From NCBI RefSeq assembly GCF_900102545.1, contig NZ_FNBN01000001.1, forward strand, positions 1,442,221 to 1,506,220: a DNA stretch of 64,000 nucleotides, given 5' to 3'. Under the pieces are notes generated by a model. That model was given only the letters and a program-made list of their open reading frames with translations, made no database searches and was not told the origin of the DNA. Within the stretch, counting starts at the first letter, position 1. The number at the start of each line of letters is the position of its first letter. The position numbers and the translations under genes are program-made. Shown here in pieces: positions 17,300-23,700 of this stretch. The stretch comes from Chitinophaga filiformis. Its GTDB lineage: Bacteria; Bacteroidota; Bacteroidia; Chitinophagales; Chitinophagaceae.

Positions 17300-17890
17300 T
17301 TAGTGTTCATTCACAGGTTATCCACATTTGTCATGATTTTTGTACCAGGTTGTGTATTACACCCAGGGATTTTTCAATACGGCTATGGGCCATTATTTCC
17401 GAATTTTTGCCTTCTTTAAAACATGGGGCTGTTTATTCACATTTCACAGGAGGCAATTTCTTCATTCACATCTAAATGTGTACAAAGAACAATGTAAAGC
17501 TAAAAAAGCAATCTTAACCTGATATAACTTTTTAGTTGTAGTTTATCCACATTGATTGTTAAAAAGACGGCAGAATTTGTCCAATATCTTGGTAAAAACC
17601 TCACTTCGGATACCTGAAAACTAAATTTGTTATTTCCTGAGGAAAAGGTTCCGGTCTGTAAAAGTGTTTTTTGGGGATTGTCGGGCAGGTCTATTAACAT
17701 GTTTTCAATAGGTTCACAACAGAAAAAATATTCACCGTAAACGATATCCACGGGTGTGGATGAAAGTAGGGTTTTCCAATACTATGGCCGATCTTCATTG
17801 TTAATTTCCTGTGGATAGCCAACACAAAAAGAATAACAACTACATTTGTACATCATGGTCAAAATTAGTTCTCACATATTCACAGCCCTA
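17300..17890. other. DnaA-box cluster in the ppiD-nadA spacer, candidate replication origin
   Basis: The 766-base gap between two divergent genes holds no plausible gene. It contains two perfect DnaA boxes TTATCCACA (17318-17326 and 17543-17551) and one TTATTCACA (17433-17441). One-mismatch boxes lie at 17308, 17462, 17755 (reverse), 17810 (reverse) and 17876. An AT-rich tract (TTTAAATAATAAACTATATATATAATT-like, about 17910-17937) borders the cluster just before nadA and could serve as an unwinding element. Two parS sites lie 5-6 kb to the right. Alternatively these boxes may regulate ppiD or nadA. Confidence 0.5.
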
Positions 17891-17937
17891 ATAGTAGTGG
17901 GTTTTTCTTTTTTAAATAATAAACTATATATATAATT

Positions 17938-18945
17938 ATGATGAGGGAGCTGGAAATTGCAAAAAGCGAACTGCAAAAAAAAGGGTACCTGGATTTGCCG
18001 GTCGATGTACGCCTGGATCTCTTTGCAGAAATCGAACGGTTAAAGAAGGAAAAGAACGCGATCGTCCTGGCACACTATTACCAGGAACCCGACATCCAGG
18101 ATGTGGCCGACTACATCGGCGACAGTTTGGGCTTAAGTCAGCAGGCCGCAAAAACTGATGCAGACATTATTGTTTTCGCCGGCGTACATTTTATGGCGGA
18201 GACAGCTAAAATTCTGAGTCCGCAGAAAAAAGTTTTACTGCCCGACCTGAAAGCAGGATGTTCACTGGCGGATAGCGCACCTCCGGAGTTATTCAGAAAA
18301 TTCAAAGAAAAGCATCCTGACCACCTTGTTATTTCATACATAAACTGCTCTGCAGGGATCAAAGCGCTCAGCGATATCATCTGCACGTCGTCTAATGCCG
18401 AAAAGATCATCGAAAGCGTTCCCAAGGATCAGCCGATCATTTTTGCCCCCGACAGGAATTTAGGGGCTTATTTAGCCAAAAAAACGGGTAGGGACATGTT
18501 ACTGTGGAACGGTGCCTGCATGGTTCACGAGATCTTCTCCCTGGAAAAGATCACAAAATTGAAGATCCGTCACCCGAAGGCTAAGGTGATAGCGCATCCG
18601 GAATGTGAAGCAGCAGTACTTGAGATCGCTGATTATATAGGATCGACTACCGGACTGTTGAAGTTTTCTCAGAAAGACGACGCACAGGAATATATTGTCG
18701 TGACCGAAACCGGCATTCTCCACCAGATGCAAAAGGAAAATCCGGGCAAAACTTTCATTCCGGCGCCACCAAATAACGCATGCGCATGTAATGATTGTCC
18801 TCATATGAAGTTAAACACACTCGAAAAGTTATACCTGTGTATGGAATATGAGGAACCAGAGATCACAATGAACGAACAATTGAGGATTGCTGCAAAGAAG
18901 CCTATCGAAAGAATGTTAGAGATCAGCGCTCAATACGGATTATAG
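17938..18945 (+). CDS. nadA: Quinolinate synthase NadA
   Basis: 4Fe-4S enzyme that condenses iminoaspartate with dihydroxyacetone phosphate to quinolinate in de novo NAD synthesis. 335 aa, normal for the family. The three cluster-binding cysteines can be seen in [20 protein letters not shown] and the C-terminal CACNDCP segment; [18 protein letters not shown] near residue 45 is the conserved substrate region. The start at 17938 (ATGATG) has the second Met as an equally good choice one codon on. No nadB or nadC is adjacent. A strong terminator follows 60 bases after the stop. Confidence 0.96.
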   Translation: MMRELEIAKSELQKKGYLDLPVDVRLDLFAEIERLKKEKNAIVLAHYYQEPDIQDVADYIGDSLGLSQQAAKTDADIIVFAGVHFMAETAKILSPQKKVLLPDLKAGCSLADSAPPELFRKFKEKHPDHLVISYINCSAGIKALSDIICTSSNAEKIIESVPKDQPIIFAPDRNLGAYLAKKTGRDMLLWNGACMVHEIFSLEKITKLKIRHPKAKVIAHPECEAAVLEIADYIGSTTGLLKFSQKDDAQEYIVVTETGILHQMQKENPGKTFIPAPPNNACACNDCPHMKLNTLEKLYLCMEYEEPEITMNEQLRIAAKKPIERMLEISAQYGL

Positions 18946-19004
18946 TTAATTAATTGATATTTAGTAAGTTATAAAGAAATAGATAGCTTATTTATTCCAA
19001 AAAG

Positions 19005-19035
19005 GCCCGGTTGATACGTCAACCGGGCTTTTTTT
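19005..19035 (+). terminator. Terminator of nadA
   Basis: Perfect 10-bp stem GCCCGGTTGA (19005-19014) / TCAACCGGGC (19019-19028) with TACG tetraloop and seven following Ts. Confidence 0.93.
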
Positions 19036-19040
19036 ACGCT

Positions 19041-19560
19041 CCTGAATGCCTTATAGTTGCGATGAAAATCAGTACTCTGGGTATATGGTTAGATGATTTA
19101 CGTATGAGGCGCTTCAATTTGAAGGGCTTATAGTTTCAATAGAAAATCTTTCCCTGTAGGTACCTACGGGAGAATTTGATTTTATGCAAAATATAAGGCC
19201 TTCGTTTTTGAATGGCTTATAGCAACGATGAAAATTTGAATCTGATGTATGGGGCAGTGTATTTAATTCTGAGCGCTTTAAAATGAAGAGCTTATGGTTG
19301 TGATGAATTGAAATTTCCCGTAGGTACCCACGAGAAATTGGCATGTATCAAAAACATAGCGCCTTCATTTTTGAAGGCTTTATAGCTGCGATGAAAATCT
19401 GTTTTCGAGGATATGGCCGGGGCTATCAAATTCTGGGCGCTTTAAATTGAAGGTCTTATGGTTGCAATAAGTGGATTTTTTCCGTAGGTACCCACAGGAA
19501 ATGACGTTTTATTCAAAATATAAGGCCTTCAAAAATGAAGGCCTTATAAATGCGATGGAA
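19041..19560. repeat. Tandem array of imperfect 164-bp repeats built from hairpins
   Basis: Three full units and a partial fourth start at about 19044, 19210, 19373 and 19537. The palindromic core GTAGGTACCYAC recurs at 19156, 19320 and 19484, exactly 164 bases apart. Each unit also holds two copies of a roughly 40-base element (GCGCTTTAAATTGAAGG, then CTTATAGTTGCGATGAAAAT-like), so seven such elements alternate at spacings of 75-77 and 87-89 bases. Each element begins with a CTTC...GAAG hairpin. The array lies between the convergent nadA and SDR genes and is non-coding. Confidence 0.8.
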
Positions 19561-19655
19561 ACTAGTATCCTGGCTATTCTCCGGAGCGGAAAAATCTAAA
19601 GGGCTTCCCGAATTCAATGAATTATCCACACTTTAACTACAGAGATGAATCCGGA

Positions 19656-20372
19656 CTAGGATAGTCCGCCGTTACAGAAAATCACACTCCCGTTGATATA
19701 AGTATTTCCTACAACTCCGACGATAGCGCCGGCAATTTCTTCAGCTGTGCCGACTCTTCCTACTGCTACCTGCGTTGAAAGTTGTTCAAAAGTTGCTTGT
19801 TTGTCTGTTTCGCTCAGGAAGTTCCACCAGGGAGTATCAATTACACCCGGAGAGATAGCATTGACGCGAATTGGTTTAAGATCTTTCGCTAAGATTGGAA
19901 CCATTACCTCCAGCGCACCATTTATTGCAGCTAATCCTGCAGTACCAGGTATGCGGGCAGTTGTAGAAGAAGCCGTAAGGATTGTGATGCTTCCATTTTT
20001 CGCCAGAAAGGGTAGGGCTGCCTGGATTGTTTGCAGGTAAGGCCAGAATTTTTTCTCAAAGCCTTCCCGTAGGTCATCAATAGACAGTTCCTGGAATAAT
20101 CCGCCGCCTTTTGCGCCGCTAAGGGTGATAATCAGGTGGTCGAAAGGTCCATTTGAAGAAAAGAAGCTTGCCAGCTCATTTTTTTCTATGCTATCCAGAG
20201 CTACGACCTTCAATTCGGGGTCGGATATACGAAGAGCATCTATTTTTTTCTGATCACGTCCTGTTACTACGACATCTCCGCCTAATTCGAGTAACATTTT
20301 TGCGGTAGCCAGTCCGATACCAGAAGTGCCACCGGCAACAACTACTTTTTGATTCTTAAAATGCTTTGTCAT
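19656..20372 (-). CDS. SDR-family oxidoreductase with non-canonical active site
   Basis: Short-chain dehydrogenase/reductase fold protein of 238 aa. I place the start at the ATG of MTKHFKNQKVVVAGG (20372); a longer frame reaching 20459 would overlap the upstream gene and adds no conserved sequence. The NAD(P)-binding VVAGGTSGIGLATA motif is intact, the Arg of VVTGRD suggests NADP preference, and RVNAISPGVIDTPWW is the usual PG region. The catalytic YxxxK is missing: the aligned stretch reads LAAIN in GTAGLAAINGALE, although the Ser of TASSTTA is present. A branch of SDRs with GLAAxNGALE exists, so this is probably a natural subfamily rather than decay. It follows the AraC gene on the same strand at 67 bases and may be its target. 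Confidence 0.85.
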   Translation of the reverse strand: MTKHFKNQKVVVAGGTSGIGLATAKMLLELGGDVVVTGRDQKKIDALRISDPELKVVALDSIEKNELASFFSSNGPFDHLIITLSGAKGGGLFQELSIDDLREGFEKKFWPYLQTIQAALPFLAKNGSITILTASSTTARIPGTAGLAAINGALEVMVPILAKDLKPIRVNAISPGVIDTPWWNFLSETDKQATFEQLSTQVAVGRVGTAEEIAGAIVGVVGNTYINGSVIFCNGGLS

Positions 20373-20439
20373 TGTCTGTTTGTTTAACAGTACAAAGTTC
20401 CAAAGCCGGCTGGCGGAAAAATTGTTCAAAGGATGCAGA

Positions 20440-21399
20440 TCATTGACCAGATACTGCAAATCCGTTTTTATTTTCCTGTTGGCGGTACGCCAGAGGTGTT
20501 AGTCCGGTTGACTTTTTAAAGAAATGACTGAAAGCGGCCGGCTCACTGAAGTTCAGCTGATACCCAATCTCGGCGGCGGATAGGGAAGTGGATCTTAGTA
20601 GCACTTTCGCCTCCTGGGCTAACATCTCACTAATAGCGTCGGAAGCTGTGCGCGTGCTGACACTTTTTACGATTCTGTTCAGATGATTTGGAGTAACATG
20701 CAGCAGTTTCGCATAATCTGCAACTTGCCGGAGAGATAAAAAGTGTTCCCCAACCAGTCTATAGAACTGAGTAACCAGATGGGTGCTGCTCCCTGGATTT
20801 GTTGGAGGGGCTGACAGATTTTGTCTTTCATAACTCCGTTTTGCTGTCAGCAGCATCAAATAGAGGTACATTTTTATTGCAGTTTCTCTACCTGAACTTA
20901 TATCCTGTAGCTCCTGGTTTATTTTTAAAAGGAGGGAGGTCAATTCTTCCACCTCCGATTGACTACAACCGAAGATCTGTTGTCCGGAGTAATTAAGGAA
21001 AGGAAACTCCTGACCCAATTTATTTTGTGGAACCAGATCCTGAATGAAACTTTCTTCAAACAGAACATAGTATCCGAATATATCCTGACTGGCATTTGAC
21101 TTGGCATGTATTTGTCCGGGGATAGAAAAGTTAAGGGCGCAGGCACTGGCTTCAAAATGTTCCAGGCCGAGTTGCACATGAAGGGAGCCGCGGGTGAGTA
21201 TACCAAACCTATAAAAGGCGGATTTTGCCGGACCATAATCCGGTATCATTCCTTCTGTGGAATAGATTTCAAAACCGGGAAGTCTTTTGTGTGTGGCCAG
21301 TTGGTGGTATCCGAATGGAGATGTTTGTGTACTGTCTCTATGAAGTGCAGCGTGTTGGGAGGAGAGCTGGTGGGTTGGAATGTTGTCAGGCAGTTTCAT
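20440..21399 (-). CDS. AraC-family transcriptional regulator
   Basis: 319-aa one-component regulator with an N-terminal cupin-like sensing domain (about 40-190) and a C-terminal double helix-turn-helix (about 215-310). The second HTH has the family signature: AAEIGYQLNFSEPAAFSHFFKKSTGLTPLAYRQ. The ligand is unknown. The first HTH (LRQVADYAKLLHVTPNHLNRIVK) is complete. The gene precedes the SDR gene by 67 bases on the same strand, so they are probably co-transcribed. Its promoter lies inside a 13-bp inverted repeat, which suggests autoregulation. Confidence 0.9.
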   Translation of the reverse strand: MKLPDNIPTHQLSSQHAALHRDSTQTSPFGYHQLATHKRLPGFEIYSTEGMIPDYGPAKSAFYRFGILTRGSLHVQLGLEHFEASACALNFSIPGQIHAKSNASQDIFGYYVLFEESFIQDLVPQNKLGQEFPFLNYSGQQIFGCSQSEVEELTSLLLKINQELQDISSGRETAIKMYLYLMLLTAKRSYERQNLSAPPTNPGSSTHLVTQFYRLVGEHFLSLRQVADYAKLLHVTPNHLNRIVKSVSTRTASDAISEMLAQEAKVLLRSTSLSAAEIGYQLNFSEPAAFSHFFKKSTGLTPLAYRQQENKNGFAVSGQ

Positions 21400-21404
21400 A
21401 CTAT

Positions 21405-21457
21405 CAAAAATACGAATGATCCATTATCTGTCAACAGTAGGATAGATCATTCGTATT
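21405..21457 (-). promoter_or_regulatory. AraC-gene promoter inside a 13-bp inverted repeat
   Basis: Minus strand: TTG at 21434-21432, 19 bases, TATTTTTG at 21412-21405; both boxes and the spacing fit the Bacteroidota promoter exactly. The perfect inverted repeat AATACGAATGATC (21409-21421) / GATCATTCGTATT (21445-21457) overlaps the -7 box and lies upstream of the -33 box. It also forms a stem followed by T residues behind feoA, so it may double as the feoA terminator. The -7 box ends 5 bases before the start codon. Confidence 0.55.
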
Positions 21458-21463
21458 TGGTTT

Positions 21464-21703
21464 TCAGAGTACTTCTTCTACCCATATAAAGTCAGCTTCT
21501 GTTTTGCGGAGGGATAGATTATAGCCGGCTACCATGATGGAGATTGGATCTCCGAGTGGAGCAATCTTCTCTACTTTTACGGTTTCACCGGGCACACAAC
21601 CCATCTCCATCAACTTAATGTGCAGATCATCTTTTTCAAAAGACGTGATCACGGCACTTTTACCTATAGCAAGCGAAGACAATTTAATCACTCCTTTTTT
21701 CAT
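21464..21703 (-). CDS. feoA: FeoA domain protein, without FeoB neighbour
   Basis: 79-aa SH3-like FeoA protein (LKLMEMGCVPGETVKVEKIAPLGDPI-type core, LSLRKTEADFIWVEE end). FeoA helps the GTPase-transporter FeoB import ferrous iron. It normally lies directly upstream of feoB or is fused to it, but here the downstream gene is an AraC regulator and no feoB occurs in the window. It may serve a feoB elsewhere in the genome. Start at 21703, ATGAAAAAAGG, without Shine-Dalgarno. Confidence 0.88.
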   Translation of the reverse strand: MKKGVIKLSSLAIGKSAVITSFEKDDLHIKLMEMGCVPGETVKVEKIAPLGDPISIMVAGYNLSLRKTEADFIWVEEVL

Positions 21704-21905
21704 TCGTTGTAATTTAATCTTTAATGCCTGGTGCTTTTTCTAAAACTTAGCAGGTGATAAATTGTATATCTTACTAAGGTCTCGATGTTTGATGGAGCAA
21801 AGGTACAGGCTGAGGTCCAATCGAACAAAGACAGAATAGGAGGAAACGGAAATTTCACTTTATTTTTACATTCTCAATTACTTATAAAAACATAGAACAC
21901 TGGTT

Positions 21906-22337
21906 ATGGCTATCAATTTTACCCCTCATGAGGTGAAGTTAAATCTAAAGAACAGGACGGGACTGAAGACTTTTATTAAGAATTTGTTTGCCAGGGAAGG
22001 ACAGGGCCTGCGTAATCTGCAGTATGTTTTCTGTTCAGATGAGTATTTATTGCAAATTAACCAGCAGTTTTTGAACCATGATACCCTCACGGATATCGTG
22101 ACTTTTGAGTTAGGAGAGGACCCGGAGGTTACTGAGGGGGAGATTTATATTAGTATAGAGAGGGTACAAGAGAATGCATTGAAGTTTAAAGTGACCGAGG
22201 AGCATGAATTGCATAGGGTGATCTTTCATGGCGCCTTGCATTTATGTGGATTTAAGGATAAGACGAAGGAGCAGGGTGCGTTAATGAGGGAGAAAGAGAA
22301 TGAATATCTTGAGCTTTACTTTGGAAAGAATTCATAA
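21906..22337 (+). CDS. ybeY: Endoribonuclease YbeY (rRNA maturation factor)
   Basis: Metal-dependent single-strand endoribonuclease needed for 16S rRNA 3' maturation and ribosome quality control; 143 aa. The family motif HGxLHLxGYDH appears as HGALHLCGFKD, so the third zinc-ligand histidine is replaced by Asp. As far as I recall, Bacteroidota YbeY proteins commonly read GYKDK here, so this is lineage-typical rather than damage. The following EQGALMREKENEYL is normal. The stop codon is followed immediately by a parS palindrome and a terminator. Confidence 0.92.
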   Translation: MAINFTPHEVKLNLKNRTGLKTFIKNLFAREGQGLRNLQYVFCSDEYLLQINQQFLNHDTLTDIVTFELGEDPEVTEGEIYISIERVQENALKFKVTEEHELHRVIFHGALHLCGFKDKTKEQGALMREKENEYLELYFGKNS

Positions 22338-22353
22338 TGTTCCACGTGGAACA
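22338..22353. other. parS site (ParB-binding centromere), copy 1
   Basis: TGTTCCACGTGGAACA is a perfect 16-bp palindrome and equals the pseudomonad-type parS sequence. With the flanking bases it extends to 18 bp. It begins on the base after the ybeY stop codon and lies before the ybeY terminator, so it is transcribed with ybeY. parS sites cluster near the chromosomal origin, where ParB loads and recruits ParA and SMC. Confidence 0.85.
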
Positions 22354-22359
22354 TTTGTG

Positions 22360-22397
22360 AAAACCCCGGGGATGGATACATTCCGGGGTTTTGTTTT
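22360..22397 (+). terminator. Terminator of ybeY
   Basis: Stem AAAACCCCGG (22360-22369) / CCGGGGTTTT (22383-22392), followed by GTTTTT. It directly follows the parS site. Confidence 0.85.
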
Positions 22398-22449
22398 TGT
22401 GGATGTTCCTGGATTTCCGTTCTGGTTCCGGTCGTCATCCCGTTCCGGT

Positions 22450-22820
22450 TCCCGGGGTTATCACCCCGCGCTACAAACACTACCACTCCTAACGGAGTGG
22501 ATCGAAGCGGATGATGAATAATGTTTCAAGCAAGTTTAACCCCAGTAATAAGCATGTAAGCTCTCATAGTAAGGCAGTTTATTTTGTATTGAGATGATTT
22601 GCGAAAGCTCTGGATAAATACATCCCATTTTTTTGTTTTACGGACACAATCACGATTCCCGTTCCCATTTCCATCCCAGGGAAGATATACCCCGGGCTAC
22701 AAACACAACCACCTCTTGACAGGTAGATCGAAGCGGATAATGCACGATGTTTCAAACAATTTCAACTCCAATAATAATATGTAGGCTTTCATAGGGGAGT
22801 TTATTTTCTATCGAGAGGAG
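22450..22820. repeat. Duplicated 140-base element with REP-like head, 226-bp period
   Basis: Two diverged copies cover about 22450-22596 and 22677-22818; CTACAAACAC occurs at 22471 and at 22697, 226 bases apart. Both contain GATCGAAGCGGAT, ATGTTTCAA and GTTTATTTT in the same order. The head (CCCCGCGCTACAAACAC plus ACTCCTAACGGAGT hairpin) is the same REP-like unit as at 2838. The second copy's hairpin is decayed. The whole lies between the two parS sites, with no coding capacity I would accept. Confidence 0.65.
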
Positions 22821-23052
22821 TGCTGGTGACCTGGGCTATTTATACCCGAAGTTAGATGCTCTCCATTTCCATTTCGCTGTCAGACCGGAGTCACCTTACT
22901 GTGTATTTCATAGTATTTGGATGAACCTGCTAATGGATCGGCTAGTACAATTTATGATTATTGCATCCATGTAGTCCTTAATAGAATGTGGCTTTACTAT
23001 ACTCTGAACTAGCTGTTATACCGGTAAGCTCTCTATCGTAATTCATATACAA

Positions 23053-23155
23053 ACCATGGATTAGCCGTATATAACCCATATATAACCCATATCTCTATAA
23101 ATATGGGTTATATATGGGTCATATATGGCTTATATATGGGTTATATATGGGTTAT
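23053..23155. repeat. 11-bp phased AT-rich repeats in inverted arrangement
   Basis: Right arm: the unit GGGTTATATAT recurs with GG(G/C) at 23105, 23116, 23127, 23138 and 23149, exactly 11 bases apart. Left arm: the complementary unit (ACCCATATATA-like) recurs with CC at 23053, 23064, 23075 and 23086, again every 11 bases. The arms pair over about 19-22 bases around a CTCTATAA loop. The 11-base period is close to one helical turn, so the units face the same side of the DNA. The site lies between two parS sites. Confidence 0.75.
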
Positions 23156-23634
23156 CTCACCAAATACACTATGGTAGCGCTCTTACAAGGAGTATATGAA
23201 AACCTTATTGCGTATCTGTTTGTAAAAGAAAAGCCTTTACAGTATATATAAATCTTATGTTTGTCTGAAAGCACCTTCTCTTAATATATTTATAAGCAGG
23301 GGCAATCAAGGGAAGGTATACCCTCTGAGACCTCTGATATAGGTAGAAAACAGATACCCTTTTAAAAAGAAGGTGCCTGGATTAAACTGAATGGATAAAA
23401 TGATTCCCGAAAGAAGTAGGTGAGTAGTTCCGGATTGTATTATTTGGGATTGATTTGATTGCGCTATTTTTTATTTCAGTTGGATAATTACATTTTGTTC
23501 TATGTGCCCTACCTAACAATCCTAGTTTATAGTTCCAGAGTAGGGAGTCGATATGATTAGACGAGAAGCTTGGGTTCAACTCAATTTTCCATTTCGATCC
23601 GAGGAATAAACACCTTGTTAAACATTCTACAAGA

Positions 23635-23650
23635 TGTTCCACGTGGAACA
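23635..23650. other. parS site, copy 2
   Basis: Second identical TGTTCCACGTGGAACA, extended to a 20-bp perfect palindrome GATGTTCCACGTGGAACATC (23633-23652). It lies 51 bases upstream of the mnmG start and 1,297 bases from copy 1. It occupies the place of the -33 region of the mnmG promoter, so ParB binding could affect mnmG transcription. Confidence 0.87.
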
Positions 23651-23671
23651 TCATATATCCTTCCTTCTATG

Positions 23672-23679
23672 TACTTTTG
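23672..23679 (+). promoter_or_regulatory. -7 promoter box of mnmG
   Basis: TACTTTTG is an exact TAnnTTTG match ending 21 bases before the ATG at 23701. The expected -33 position falls at the edge of parS copy 2 and has no TTG. Confidence 0.45.
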
Positions 23680-23700
23680 CATTTCTATTTAAACAAGATT

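Noticed and set aside
19114..19344. 76-codon minus-strand frame in the tandem array
   Set aside because: Made of the repeated hairpin DNA, no promoter or family.
19041..19560. Possible CRISPR array behind nadA
   Set aside because: Units are imperfect, 164 bases long and contain palindromes with no unique spacers; no cas gene in the window.
23382..23654. Minus-strand frame starting MMFHVEH
   Set aside because: The FHVEH stretch is simply the translated parS palindrome; such starts are a known artefact.
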